This document shows, piece after piece, positions 53,680 to 62,473 of a stretch of 64,000 nucleotides of DNA. The DNA lies in NCBI GenBank assembly GCA_017557665.1, contig JAFYYI010000034.1:124001-188000 (forward strand), in the 5' to 3' direction. This stretch comes from Muribaculaceae bacterium. GTDB taxonomy: Bacteria; Bacteroidota; Bacteroidia; Bacteroidales; Muribaculaceae. Positions within the stretch are counted from its first letter, which is position 1. Each line of letters begins with the position of its first letter. The notes under the pieces were generated by a model, which made no database searches, was not told the origin of the DNA, and saw nothing but the letters and a program-made list of their open reading frames with translations. The translations under genes and the position numbers were made by a program.

Positions 53680-53710
53680 CAAAGATACTGAAAACAATTG
53701 AATACTGCAA
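53680..53710 (-). promoter_or_regulatory. Promoter of the DUF4836 gene
   Basis: - strand: TTG (53708-53710), 20 bp, TATCTTTG (53680-53687); leader about 45 nt. Confidence 0.72.
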
Positions 53711-53784
53711 CTAAATAAAGACAAAATCAGAACCGTCTGTTAATAAATTTATTTTCATTCACGATTTAATACGAGAATTATGCT

Positions 53785-53792
53785 TACCTTTG
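53785..53792 (+). promoter_or_regulatory. -7 box of the 53.8-kb lipoprotein gene
   Basis: TACCTTTG, 30 nt before the ATG at 53823; -33 element weak. Confidence 0.6.
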
Positions 53793-53822
53793 CAGCAAAT
53801 TTAAATCTTTGAACTAAGAGTA

Positions 53823-54293
53823 ATGAAATCTTTCAGCAAATTATTCATGTTGCTCGCTTGTTTGACCCTTGTGACTGCCGCATTCACTTCCTGTGAATTT
53901 GATACCAGTCCCGAACCCGAGCATCCGCTTTATGTCACTTATACCATCTCGGCCGGCACCGTCCAGTTTGATGGGCCCGAACTGCTTTTAACTGAGATTC
54001 AAACGTGGATCAAAAAGAACCAGGTAGTGTATGACAAGAGTGTCAAATACTCGACGGGTGAGGCATCGGAGTTCACCAAGACCGATACCGAGGCCATCAA
54101 GAAATACAGTGATGAGTTTCTCCCCAAGTTCAAGAAATACCTGAACGACCTCTCCAGCAGGTTAGCTGCCGGGGAATATGGTGATGAGGTGAAAGTGAAC
54201 GCCATCTTCTATGTGACCGCACACCGCACACAAGGTTATGAGGGCAGCCTGTGTTACGAGGAGATCAAGTACGCTTACCCCGTTGCCGAATAA
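53823..54293 (+). CDS. Small lipoprotein of unknown function
   Basis: 156 aa with a lipobox (TSC, Cys24). The mature part starts with an acidic/proline stretch (EFDTSPEPEHP) and contains a ~60-residue amphipathic helix-rich region ending in a beta strand (VNAIFYVTAHRTQGYEG). I recognise no domain. A hairpin lies 23 nt after the stop. Confidence 0.75.
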   Translation: MKSFSKLFMLLACLTLVTAAFTSCEFDTSPEPEHPLYVTYTISAGTVQFDGPELLLTEIQTWIKKNQVVYDKSVKYSTGEASEFTKTDTEAIKKYSDEFLPKFKKYLNDLSSRLAAGEYGDEVKVNAIFYVTAHRTQGYEGSLCYEEIKYAYPVAE

Positions 54294-54315
54294 CTGCCAA
54301 TCATTCAACACAAAG

Positions 54316-54358
54316 CAAGTGCCACGCGTCTCCTGTCGCCGTAGCACTTGTCTTGTTT
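54316..54358 (+). terminator. Terminator-like hairpin after the 53.8-kb lipoprotein gene
   Basis: CAAGTGC/GCACTTG arms extended by ACG/CGT across one mismatch (54316-54350), then TCTTGTTT. It overlaps the leader region of the next gene. Confidence 0.6.
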
Positions 54359-54373
54359 AAACACCGATATACA

Positions 54374-54823
54374 ATGGCAAAACTCAGAATCAGCAACGAC
54401 TGGTGGACCGCACCCGCCGAGGGTGACAGCGGCAGGCTCATCCTGGTAACAGGAAGGCGTGCGATGGACAACGTTATCGCTTCGGGACTCTATCGTTACC
54501 GCGTGGAAGTCATCTGGCCCTACGAGGGCGATGACAAGGGGCTGCCCGCCTATGCCGACAGCAAGGTGATGGAAGAAGTGACCGATGCGCTCAATGAGTG
54601 CTTCGACCGCGATCCTATTGCCGTGATGACGGGCATCTACACCGGCGACGGGCAGCGCAACTGGGTGTTTTATACCCGCAGCCTGCACATCTTCCAGCGC
54701 AAGTTCAACGAGGTGATGTCGCCCTTCCCCACCCTGCCCCTCGCGTTTGAGGCCGAGGAAGACCCCGACTGGCTGGAATACCGAGAGATGAGCCAGTGTG
54801 AGGTCGCCGACGGCGAGGATTGA
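54374..54823 (+). CDS. DUF695 domain protein
   Basis: 149 aa, cytosolic. LRISNDWWTAPAEGDSGRLILVTGRR, then YRYRVEVIWPYEGD and IAVMTGIYTGDGQRNWVFYTRS fit the DUF695 family, whose function is unknown. ATG 54374 is chosen; the open frame continues up to 54251 but that part overlaps the previous gene and a terminator-like hairpin. Its TGA stop is the first triplet of a 65-bp tandem repeat. Confidence 0.8.
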   Translation: MAKLRISNDWWTAPAEGDSGRLILVTGRRAMDNVIASGLYRYRVEVIWPYEGDDKGLPAYADSKVMEEVTDALNECFDRDPIAVMTGIYTGDGQRNWVFYTRSLHIFQRKFNEVMSPFPTLPLAFEAEEDPDWLEYREMSQCEVADGED

Positions 54824-54950
54824 GGGCCGCCTTCTTTATTACAAGCTGATAGCTTGCAATACTGGACGGCACGGGCGACCGGGGGTGAGGGCCGCTCTTT
54901 TTATTACAAGCTGGTAGCTTGCAATACTGGACGGCACGGGCAACCGGGGG
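54821..54950. repeat. Two tandem 65-bp intergenic repeats (family B)
   Basis: Units 54821-54885 and 54886-54950 are near-identical with a period of exactly 65 bp. Each contains CAAGCT-GrT-AGCTTG, a 6-bp stem with 3-nt loop, then GCAATACTGGACGGCACGGGC and CCGGGGG. The repeat starts at the DUF695 stop codon. A diverged relative may be at 63893. Confidence 0.8.
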
Positions 54951-54964
54951 ACGGGGCCTTGTGA

Positions 54965-56746
54965 TTAATGTTCCAAGATGTAGTCGATGAGGACGTTGAC
55001 ATCGGCGATAGTGATTTCACCATCTGCATTTATATCGTTACACTCATCATACTGACCAGTCAGAATAAGGTGAATCAAGCAATTCACGTTAGCAATAGTG
55101 ATTTCACCATTAATAGGGTCACAGGGACAAGGTGGAATGATACTGCCACTCTGAATGAACTTATAGTCCAGATAGGCACCAGGGATTTCAAACCTGACAA
55201 CGGCTTCACGATAGGAGAGGCCCACGGGAAGCGGGTCGGCAGTCACCCGTGCAGTGACAAGGTTATTGAACTCACCATCCTCTTCACCATCAACCAGTTC
55301 TATCTCTAACCAATCGGGGATTTCTTCACCTTTACAGGTGATTGTCCAGTCATCGTCACTGCTATGTAAATAAGACTTAAACTCTATCTCCTTTGTTCCA
55401 CCGTCAAGCGAAAAGTTGTGCTCACCGTCCTCAAAGCTGCAGTTAAAGGCCAGATAAGGCATATCGGCAACAAGGAAGATGCTATAGCCCGTCTTCATCT
55501 CAGTCTCACCCCTAAAGAATCCATTCAAACCCATCCATTTATACTGGCCAGTGAAATTTCCTGCATCATCATTGATTGGGCACTTGATGTAAGCAAGTTC
55601 ACCATAGCCCTCGTCGGAATGGGTGTCGGCACTAATAAAGCAGGTGAAGTCTCGCAAACCATCGGCCGATGGATCATTATAGCCTTCAAACACCACAAGA
55701 ATGGCATCATCGATGGCCGGTGTGACCTCAAATTCCAACGAAGGATCATCCTCTTCATGATCATTCAATGTGAAGTACACCAGGGGAGAGGGGTCAGTGT
55801 CCGGGGTGACTGTAGCATACCCTGTTGCAATGAGCTCCCAAGAATCAGTAGCCAGTTCAACAGACTCGCCGTCCTGATAATCGGGAATGTCATCAATGCG
55901 ATATACCCTACAGGTCAAATCAACAGGTGAATCACAGACCACGTTTCCCATGACAATGCCAACAGACTTCAGCAAATAAGGATGCTCGGGTGCTTCAAAG
56001 GCTTGAGCTAAACCGTCGAAATGTCCCCCGTTCTTACCGAACCATCGGCCATACATGTTTGTGTCAAAGGGCACGGCACCATTATAGGTCTTGAACAAAT
56101 AGTCCAAATCACCGTTTTGTCCACCGACGCACATGGTCTTGCTGGAAAGCAGGAGCTCACAACTATCATCGTAACCCACAGCCTGCAGGTTGGGCACTGC
56201 AAGAATCCATCCGGGCTCTCTGCCACTCACAACCGAGCCTGACAAATCAAAGTAATAAGGGTATTGGTAAGCAGCCAAACGATTGATTTCAGGTTGATTA
56301 ACGTAGAGCATGGGCGGATCATAGACATTGTAACCGTAATTGACGATGAGATTGGGACCGTCACCATCAATGTACTGATCCGCCCAATAGACTTCGTCAT
56401 TCACGTCAGCACCAGGTACTGAGCCGCAATAAGTGTAGTTACTATAGGGCTTCATCAGCATTACGTTACGCATCATCTGGAACCAGACATCGCCCTCAGC
56501 CATAAAAATGGAGCTGAAAGCGCCAGCCGGACGTCGGTAAAAGGGCTTAACAGGAACAGAACTCCTGCTGGGTGATGGCAGCACTTCGTCTTGAGAGCGC
56601 ATCTGCATTTCCCGTGTCTCAACTCCGGGTTTCAAGTGAGAAACCCTTAATGGCTGCCTGGAGACATCCGAAGCGACAGTAATCAGCTGAGCTGCCGCGC
56701 TAAATACTAATAAAGAGGAAATAGTAATGAGTAAAGATTTCTTCAT
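54965..56746 (-). CDS. Secreted protein with BACON-like module and dockerin-type tail (paralogue of 22.2 kb)
   Basis: 593 aa with a signal peptide (cleaved near SAAA/Q). It follows the 22156-24045 product end to end: FYRRPAGAFSSIF, RWFGKNGG, DGLAQAFEAPEHPYLLKS, SDEGYGELAYIKC, YREAVVRFEIPGAYLDYKF, then two dockerin-type units (GEITIANVN, and DINADGEITIADVN). The first calcium loop is degenerate (DPINGEITIANVN). The protein ends LIDYILEH, like LIDYILTH in the paralogue. Not next to SusC/SusD. Full promoter at 56808-56838. Confidence 0.82.
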   Translation of the reverse strand: MKKSLLITISSLLVFSAAAQLITVASDVSRQPLRVSHLKPGVETREMQMRSQDEVLPSPSRSSVPVKPFYRRPAGAFSSIFMAEGDVWFQMMRNVMLMKPYSNYTYCGSVPGADVNDEVYWADQYIDGDGPNLIVNYGYNVYDPPMLYVNQPEINRLAAYQYPYYFDLSGSVVSGREPGWILAVPNLQAVGYDDSCELLLSSKTMCVGGQNGDLDYLFKTYNGAVPFDTNMYGRWFGKNGGHFDGLAQAFEAPEHPYLLKSVGIVMGNVVCDSPVDLTCRVYRIDDIPDYQDGESVELATDSWELIATGYATVTPDTDPSPLVYFTLNDHEEDDPSLEFEVTPAIDDAILVVFEGYNDPSADGLRDFTCFISADTHSDEGYGELAYIKCPINDDAGNFTGQYKWMGLNGFFRGETEMKTGYSIFLVADMPYLAFNCSFEDGEHNFSLDGGTKEIEFKSYLHSSDDDWTITCKGEEIPDWLEIELVDGEEDGEFNNLVTARVTADPLPVGLSYREAVVRFEIPGAYLDYKFIQSGSIIPPCPCDPINGEITIANVNCLIHLILTGQYDECNDINADGEITIADVNVLIDYILEH

Positions 56747-56807
56747 AACTGTTCAGAAATTAAATAATAAATATGATACTTTTTTAGCTAATGCCATTTA
56801 TAGCTTG

Positions 56808-56838
56808 CAAATATACGGTATTATTTTGAGTTTTCAAA
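56808..56838 (-). promoter_or_regulatory. Promoter of the 55.0-kb dockerin-tailed gene
   Basis: - strand: TTTG (56835-56838), 19 bp, TATATTTG (56808-56815); leader about 58 nt. Confidence 0.78.
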
Positions 56839-56870
56839 AAAAATCAAGCAAAAACACTCTGCAAACTAAA

Positions 56871-56929
56871 AAATTATCAAAAACAACCACGGCTGCCCCA
56901 TGAATCTTTCTGTTCATGAGGCAGCCGTG
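56871..56929 (-). terminator. Terminator of fabG
   Basis: - strand: 17-bp stem with one G-U (CACGGCTGCC...GGCAGCCGTG, 56888-56929), followed by GTTGTTTTTGATAATTTTT. Confidence 0.88.
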
Positions 56930-56955
56930 AGTGACTGTTGGAAAGACTGTACTGA

Positions 56956-57702
56956 CTACATGTTCATGCCACCATCGACCTGTATGACCTGGCCGGTAAC
57001 GTAGCTTGACATGTCGCTGGCGAGGAAGGTTGCCACGTTGGCGATGTCCTCGACGGTTCCACCGCGACGCAGGGGTATGCGCTGGCACCACTCCTTGCGC
57101 ACTTCTTCGCTGAGCATCTGGGTCATTGCGGTGTCGATGAAGCCGGGAGCGATGGCGTTGGCACGGATGCCGCGGCTGCCCATCTCCTGGGCGATACTCT
57201 TGGCCAGGGCGATGAGGCCGGCCTTGCTGGCAGCGTAGTTAGCCTGTCCGGCGTTACCGTGTACACCGACAACCGATGCCATGTTGATGATGGAGCCACT
57301 GCGCTGGCGCATCATGATGGGCACCAGAGCGTGGATGAAGTTGAACGCGCTCTTGAGGTTAACGGCGATAACGGCATCCCACTGTTGCTCGGTCATGCGA
57401 AGCATGATACCGTCCTTGGTGATACCAGCGTTGTTAACCAGGATATCGATGTGACCGAAGTCCTCGTGGATCTGCTTCACCACAGCCTCGGTTTCATCAA
57501 AGTTGGCAGCGTTGCTGGCATAGCCCTTGGCCTTCACGCCAGAAGCAGCGATTTCCTGCTCGGTCTGCTTGCCGCTATCATCGATAACGAGGTCGGTGAA
57601 GGCGACATCAGCGCCCTCGGCAGCAAACTTCAGGGCGATGGCCTTGCCGATGCCCCTGGCGGCTCCAGTGATGAGCGCCACTTTTCCTTCTAACATTTTC
57701 AT
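56956..57702 (-). CDS. fabG: 3-oxoacyl-[acyl-carrier-protein] reductase
   Basis: SDR of 248 aa using NADPH in fatty-acid elongation. TGAARGIGKAIA (cofactor loop), NNAG (~88), catalytic Ser in SSIINMASVVG, YAASKAG (Tyr-x-x-x-Lys) and PGFIDT are present. Other SDR substrates are possible but the match to FabG is close. No other fab gene is near. Promoter at 57772-57803 overlaps the terminator of the upstream LRR gene. Confidence 0.9.
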   Translation of the reverse strand: MKMLEGKVALITGAARGIGKAIALKFAAEGADVAFTDLVIDDSGKQTEQEIAASGVKAKGYASNAANFDETEAVVKQIHEDFGHIDILVNNAGITKDGIMLRMTEQQWDAVIAVNLKSAFNFIHALVPIMMRQRSGSIINMASVVGVHGNAGQANYAASKAGLIALAKSIAQEMGSRGIRANAIAPGFIDTAMTQMLSEEVRKEWCQRIPLRRGGTVEDIANVATFLASDMSSYVTGQVIQVDGGMNM

Positions 57703-57740
57703 TTGTCTCTAAGTTTATGGTTATTAATGTTTTTACTCAA

Positions 57741-57772
57741 ATAAAAGCACGGCCTTTCTAAAAAAGCCGTGC
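57741..57772 (-). terminator. Terminator of the LRR gene, overlapping the fabG promoter
   Basis: - strand GCACGGC/GCCGTGC stem (57747-57772) followed by TTTTAT. The first base of its 5' arm is also the last base of the fabG -7 box. Confidence 0.75.
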
Positions 57773-57803
57773 AAAATTAGTGATAATTGTTGAGACAGCC
57801 AAA
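57772..57803 (-). promoter_or_regulatory. Promoter of fabG
   Basis: - strand: TTTG (57800-57803), 20 bp, TAATTTTG (57772-57779). Transcription would begin inside the hairpin at 57747-57772; leader about 65 nt. Confidence 0.75.
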
Positions 57804-57827
57804 TCGCTGTCCCAGTACAGGTCTTTT

Positions 57828-60161
57828 TTACCAGCTTTCGTTCAAGACGTAGTTGATGATCTTGATGGCGTCGGTAATGTCCACCCCACCGCTGGTGTTA
57901 ACGTCGGCATTGTCGAGGTTGATGCCGTTCCAGTTGTCATTCAGGATAGCACTGATCAGCGCGATAGCATCACTGATGTTTACCTCGCCATCGCCGTTCG
58001 CATCGCCGAGTTTAACCTTGGGCGCAATCTTGATATTGTCCAAAGCGAAGTAGTCGCCCTCGCCATTGTCGCTGACATCCTTGTGATAGTACCAACGCAG
58101 TTGGTAAGTGACATCGGGCTGGAGCTCATAGGTGAAGGTCTCCCAATCGTTGTCACGGGCTCCGTAACGGAATATCGAAGTGCCGTTGGCCATGAACACG
58201 CACTCATCATAGTCTGTGAGTCCGACACTTTCGCCCCAGGCCTTGAAATCAAACGACAAGATGGAAGGTTCAGAAACGTTGACAGTGGTCGACAACGTCG
58301 AAGAACTATTATGCACGCCGGCATTGCCTGACTGGGCATATAGCCTCTCTCCGTCGTCCAAAACCATCCATGGATAGTCGCTTTCTATAAAGTGGATGTT
58401 GCCACCAGGCACATTCAAGGCTTCGTCTATCGTGTGCATGCCCACGATGTTGTAGAAATTCTGCCACCCCACAGCAGCCTGATAGGCAGGAAGTGACGAA
58501 ACGGCGGCATATAACGTGGCCTGATTATAGGTTTCATTAGAGAAGACATTTTCGTTGATCACAGGCGGAATGAGCGGATAACTGACCACTCTATTGAGAT
58601 TGGTACAACGGCTAAACGCATTATCGTCCATCTGCTCCACACCAACTCCCAAGAAAAGATCCTGGAGACTACTACAATTATAGAAAGCAGCATACCCGAT
58701 GGATTTCACTGTATTAGGTATCAAAAACGACTGCAGGCTTGTGCATCCACGAAAAGCCTGTTTACCGATACTGGTCACACCTTCAGATAAACTGACGTTC
58801 TCCAAGTTTTCACATAATGTAGCAGCGAAGGGTTCTATGCTTTTGATGCTATTGGGCAACGAGAGTTCCTTCACGCCCCATTGATAGAATGCAAAACATC
58901 CAACCTGATTGACGGTATACTCTTCCCCCTCGTAGGTAACGGTGCGTGGAACGGTAATAACCTCCTGATTAGAAAAAGCGCTGTACAGTCTTGTGGTATC
59001 GACGGACATAGAATAGGCCGATACCTCCACGGTATTCACATAGGAGTTGATTCCATAATAGATACCGTCAATGATGAAGTCATAGCCATAAAACAGATGA
59101 TTCTGGTTAAAGTTCTTCCAGTTGTTTGCAGTCGTGTATCTACCATAGGCCATGCGCGGTATCCACAGGTTGACATTATCTAAGTTTTCCTGGGAGAAAG
59201 TGTTTAACGCGATTGAGGGAGGCATCATCGCGTGGCAGTTAATGATATTAAGCGTGTTCTCGGTTCCCACAAAAGCGAGTCCGCCGATAGAGCTAACCTT
59301 ATTTCCTAACTCGATGTAAAAGAGATTGGACATATAGAAACCATATGTTCCGATAGAGGTTACTGTATTAGGCAGGGTGACAAACAAATTCCTATCGGCA
59401 GTATGACATTCCCTGAATGCCGATTCGCCAATTCCGGTCACGGTATAGGTCACACCATGATAGGTCACGGTTTCAGGAATAGTCACATTGCCATAGTAGC
59501 TGCTATAGTTCGGCGAATCCCTGTAGGTCACGCTAACGTTATTGCCGCTGGTTACCGTGTAATAGATGCCGTCAACAACAAACTTGTTAATTTCCTGAAT
59601 GTTGGAGAACTGTGACCAAGCCGCCGTGCTCTGGTAGCTGCTTTTTGAGCCTTGAGGAACGTAGAGCGTAGCGTTGGCATAGGTGTTTGTATCAAAGTTG
59701 TTGGCACTGAACGACATGGCCGTTTCGCTCAAGCAGGTGATGCTCGTCAGCGCGGTGCAACCGACAAAGGCGTTGTTATAAATCGAGTACATGGTGCTGG
59801 GAAGGGTAATTTTCGTCAGCGAGGTGCAACCGGCAAAACTCTCGTTCAACAGCATCTTGACGCCCTCGGGGATCGTGACACCAGTAAGACGTGTACAATT
59901 CTTGAACGCCTGGTAGCCAATACCCGTTACAGGGTAATAAACGTCATTGTATAGAACACTGTCGGGGATGTTGACAACACCTGAATAGGTGTTGAACGCT
60001 CCGTTGTTCTCTACAGTGAGAACACCACTACCGTCGGAGTAAGTCACCAACTGGTAGTAAATGCCATCTTTCGAGAAATTTTCTGTTGCTGCGCTGGCAG
60101 CCAACGCGCACGTCAAGAACGCCAGCAAGGCAAAAGCCCTAAAAAGTAATTTCTTCTTCAT
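57828..60161 (-). CDS. BspA-type leucine-rich repeat surface protein with dockerin-type tail
   Basis: 777 aa with a signal peptide (cleaved near LAASA/A). Residues ~60-500 hold many LRR_5 (BspA) repeats of the form I...AF..C..L..V.LP..V..IG..AF. Interspersed blocks end in PVIN-x-x-VF/F and are followed by short beta units. Residues ~600-720 resemble a MAM/cleaved-adhesin jelly roll (SFDFKAWGE, FTYELQPDVTYQLRWYYHKDVS, FALDNIKI). The tail is a dockerin pair (DANGDGEVNISDAIALI, and DVNTSGGVDITDAIKII). Probably an exported adhesin or glycan/protein-binding protein. Confidence 0.87.
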   Translation of the reverse strand: MKKKLLFRAFALLAFLTCALAASAATENFSKDGIYYQLVTYSDGSGVLTVENNGAFNTYSGVVNIPDSVLYNDVYYPVTGIGYQAFKNCTRLTGVTIPEGVKMLLNESFAGCTSLTKITLPSTMYSIYNNAFVGCTALTSITCLSETAMSFSANNFDTNTYANATLYVPQGSKSSYQSTAAWSQFSNIQEINKFVVDGIYYTVTSGNNVSVTYRDSPNYSSYYGNVTIPETVTYHGVTYTVTGIGESAFRECHTADRNLFVTLPNTVTSIGTYGFYMSNLFYIELGNKVSSIGGLAFVGTENTLNIINCHAMMPPSIALNTFSQENLDNVNLWIPRMAYGRYTTANNWKNFNQNHLFYGYDFIIDGIYYGINSYVNTVEVSAYSMSVDTTRLYSAFSNQEVITVPRTVTYEGEEYTVNQVGCFAFYQWGVKELSLPNSIKSIEPFAATLCENLENVSLSEGVTSIGKQAFRGCTSLQSFLIPNTVKSIGYAAFYNCSSLQDLFLGVGVEQMDDNAFSRCTNLNRVVSYPLIPPVINENVFSNETYNQATLYAAVSSLPAYQAAVGWQNFYNIVGMHTIDEALNVPGGNIHFIESDYPWMVLDDGERLYAQSGNAGVHNSSSTLSTTVNVSEPSILSFDFKAWGESVGLTDYDECVFMANGTSIFRYGARDNDWETFTYELQPDVTYQLRWYYHKDVSDNGEGDYFALDNIKIAPKVKLGDANGDGEVNISDAIALISAILNDNWNGINLDNADVNTSGGVDITDAIKIINYVLNESW

Positions 60162-60201
60162 AATCCATAGAATTTAGGGGGTTATTAATTTTTGTTTGTC
60201 G

Positions 60202-60209
60202 CAAAAATA
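60202..60209 (-). promoter_or_regulatory. -7 box of the LRR gene
   Basis: TATTTTTG on the - strand, ~40 nt before the start; -33 element weak. Confidence 0.5.
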
Positions 60210-60296
60210 CAAAAAAATTACCGAAAACCGAAAGAAAACCGAGCAAAAAACGATAATGCAATGCGAGCAAGCAGGTTAAAGGTTAGAGGTTAAAGA

Positions 60297-60330
60297 TAGC
60301 ATCCGCACTCCTGATGGAGTGCGGATGCTA
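60297..60330 (-). terminator. Terminator of glyA
   Basis: A perfect 15-bp G/C-rich stem with loop ATCA on the - strand (60297-60330), 40 nt after the glyA stop. The T-tract is short (ATCTTTAA). Confidence 0.72.
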
Positions 60331-60370
60331 ATGTCGTACTATTGTACTTATTGATTTTCCTTTTTAGAAA

Positions 60371-61651
60371 TTACCAGGCGAACATGGGATAGTCCTTCAT
60401 CATCTCGTTAACCTTGGCACGAACGCTTGCGATTACGTTCTGGTCCTCGGGAGCCTGAAGAACGGTGTCGATGAGCTCAACGATGTCGCCCATCTTGTCC
60501 TCCTTGAGACCACGGGTGGTGATGGCGGGAGTACCCAGACGCAGACCGCTGGTCTGGAAGGCGCTGCGGTCGTCGAAGGGAACCATGTTCTTGTTGACGG
60601 TGATGTCGGCAGCAACGAGGGCAGCCTCGGCCACCTTACCGGTCAACTCGGGATACTTGGTGCGCAGGTCAACCAGCATGCAGTGGTTGTCGGTACCGCC
60701 CGAGCAGATCTTGTAACCCTTGTCGATGAGGGCCTGGGCCATAGCGGCAGCGTTGGTGCGTACCTGGATGGCATAGTCCTTGAACGAAGGTTGCAGAATC
60801 TCGCCGAAGGCGACAGCCTTAGCGGCAATCACGTGCTCGAGGGGACCGCCCTGAACACCGGGGAAGACGGCGCTGTCAAGCAGCGACGACATCTTGCGGA
60901 TGACACCCTTCTTGGTGGTCTTGCCCCAGGGGTTGTCGAAGTCCTTACCCAGCAGGATGATACCGCCACGAGGACCGCGCAGGGTCTTGTGGGTGGTGCT
61001 GGTAACGATGTGAGCATACTTCAAGGGGTTGTTGAGCAGACCTGCAGCGATGAGGCCAGCGGGGTGAGCCATGTCAATCATGAGCAGTGCGCCCACGCTG
61101 TCGGCAATCTTGCGCATGCGCTCGTAGTCCCACTCGCGGCTGTAGGCGCTGGCGCCACCGACAATCAGCTTGGGACGCTCGCGCTGAGCCACCTCTTCCA
61201 TCTGGTCATAGTCCACCAGGTTGGTGTCGGGGGTTACGTTATATTCACAAGCTTCGAACATCAGACCCGAGAAGTTAACGGGGCTACCGTGTGAGAGGTG
61301 ACCGCCGTGAGCCAGGTTCAGACCCATGAACTTGTCGCCGGGCTTGAGGCAAGCCATGAAAACGGCCATGTTGGCCTGAGCGCCCGAGTGGGGCTGCACG
61401 TTGGCATACTCGGCGCCGAAAATCTCTTTCAGGCGATCGATGGCAACGTTCTCGCTCTCGTCCACGCACTGGCAGCCGCCATAGTAGCGGTGTCCAGGAT
61501 AACCCTCGGCATACTTGTTGGTCAGGCAGCTGCCCATGGCCTGCATTACCTGATCGCTCACGAAGTTCTCACTGGCGATGAGCTCAATGCCATGCTGTTG
61601 ACGCTGATGTTCACGCTCGATGATGTCAAAAATCACTTTGTCTCGTTCCAT
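60371..61651 (-). CDS. glyA: Serine hydroxymethyltransferase
   Basis: 426 aa, PLP enzyme that converts serine and tetrahydrofolate to glycine and 5,10-methylene-[16 protein letters not shown] near the start, [14 protein letters not shown], the PLP lysine in [13 protein letters not shown], and a C-terminal [15 protein letters not shown] are all intact. The one-carbon product is used by FolD (39.3 kb). Upstream, across a TAG-repeat spacer, is the flavin reductase gene. Confidence 0.97.
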   Translation of the reverse strand: MERDKVIFDIIEREHQRQQHGIELIASENFVSDQVMQAMGSCLTNKYAEGYPGHRYYGGCQCVDESENVAIDRLKEIFGAEYANVQPHSGAQANMAVFMACLKPGDKFMGLNLAHGGHLSHGSPVNFSGLMFEACEYNVTPDTNLVDYDQMEEVAQRERPKLIVGGASAYSREWDYERMRKIADSVGALLMIDMAHPAGLIAAGLLNNPLKYAHIVTSTTHKTLRGPRGGIILLGKDFDNPWGKTTKKGVIRKMSSLLDSAVFPGVQGGPLEHVIAAKAVAFGEILQPSFKDYAIQVRTNAAAMAQALIDKGYKICSGGTDNHCMLVDLRTKYPELTGKVAEAALVAADITVNKNMVPFDDRSAFQTSGLRLGTPAITTRGLKEDKMGDIVELIDTVLQAPEDQNVIASVRAKVNEMMKDYPMFAW

Positions 61652-61664
61652 TGATTGTTAGTTT

Positions 61665-61718
61665 TTTAGTTTCTAGTCCCTAGTTGTTAGTTCCTAGTTG
61701 ATAGTTGTTAGTATTAAA
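61665..61718. repeat. TAGTT-type tandem low-complexity repeat
   Basis: Several 8-10-bp units of the form TAGTTxxTAGT (for example TTTCTAGTCCCTAGTTGTTAG) fill the 68-bp gap between flavin reductase and glyA. The same motif on the opposite strand fills the gap at 63.1 kb. Confidence 0.65.
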
Positions 61719-61719
61719 G

Positions 61720-62298
61720 TTATTTAGTTGTAGTTTTCTTCTTGCGGACTGACCAGCCGAAGTGTCCCAACTCCTCGCCCAGCGAGTAGTAGTGACCGTG
61801 GCAGTAGGTAATCAGGTCGGCGGCCTTGAGGTCAAGGGCTCCTGTCTCGGGATCGATATAGCGGTCGTCGGCGATGACGTTCATCACCTCGCCGATGAAC
61901 ATGTCGTGAGTGCCCAGGCGCATGATATCGCGCACACGGCACTCAATGCTCACTGGCGCCTCCTCGATATAGGGGGCGGCGACTGTCTCTCCCTTGACGG
62001 GGGTGAGATGCATCTCACGCCACTTGTCGTAGTCACGCCCCGACTTCACTCCGCACCAGTCGGTTGCGCGAGCCAAGTCGCGGTTGGTGAGGTTGAGCGT
62101 GAAAGCCATGTTTCGCTCGATGATGCCATGGCTGTGGCGCTCGGGTCTGATGGAAACATAACACAGAGCCGGATCGCTGCAGATAGTACCCGTCCAGGCC
62201 GCCGTAAAGACGTTGTACTCGTCGGGCGACGCCCCGCAACTGACCAGCAGCGCGGGCAGCGGGTATATCATGGTTCCAGGTCTCCAGTTCTGTTTCAT
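61720..62298 (-). CDS. Flavin reductase family protein (FMN-binding split barrel)
   Basis: 192 aa from ATG 62298. The opening MKQNWRPGTMIYPLPALLVSCG and AAWTGTICSDPALCYVSIRPERHSHGII follow the flavin reductase-like split barrel that binds FMN and reduces it with NAD(P)H. HDMFIGEVMNVIADDRY is the other conserved block. An ATG 81 bp upstream lies beyond the TACTTTTG box at 62321-62328 and is rejected. It probably shares transcription with glyA. Confidence 0.87.
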   Translation of the reverse strand: MKQNWRPGTMIYPLPALLVSCGASPDEYNVFTAAWTGTICSDPALCYVSIRPERHSHGIIERNMAFTLNLTNRDLARATDWCGVKSGRDYDKWREMHLTPVKGETVAAPYIEEAPVSIECRVRDIMRLGTHDMFIGEVMNVIADDRYIDPETGALDLKAADLITYCHGHYYSLGEELGHFGWSVRKKKTTTK

Positions 62299-62320
62299 GC
62301 TCCAATCTTCATTCAAGTTG

Positions 62321-62328
62321 CAAAAGTA
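62321..62328 (-). promoter_or_regulatory. -7 box of the flavin reductase gene
   Basis: TACTTTTG on the - strand, 22 nt before the ATG at 62298; -33 element weak. Confidence 0.6.
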
Positions 62329-62433
62329 GGCATTTTTTCGGTAACACAGGCGATTTTCCGGAAAATTTTCAGCGGTCAATTAGTTGTTAATAACTTTCTT
62401 ATTAAGGATGATGGAGAAGGAGAGTAAAAAGCT

Positions 62434-62441
62434 TAAATTTG
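62434..62441 (+). promoter_or_regulatory. -7 box of the first deoxynucleoside kinase
   Basis: TAAATTTG, 32 nt before the GTG start at 62474; -33 element weak. Confidence 0.5.
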
Positions 62442-62473
62442 CAGTTTGTAAAACAACTATTATTCTCTGAACC

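Noticed and set aside
22156..60161. Type IX secretion C-terminal domains on the secreted proteins
   Set aside because: The C-termini are dockerin-type loops; no conserved T9SS CTD motif is seen at the ends.
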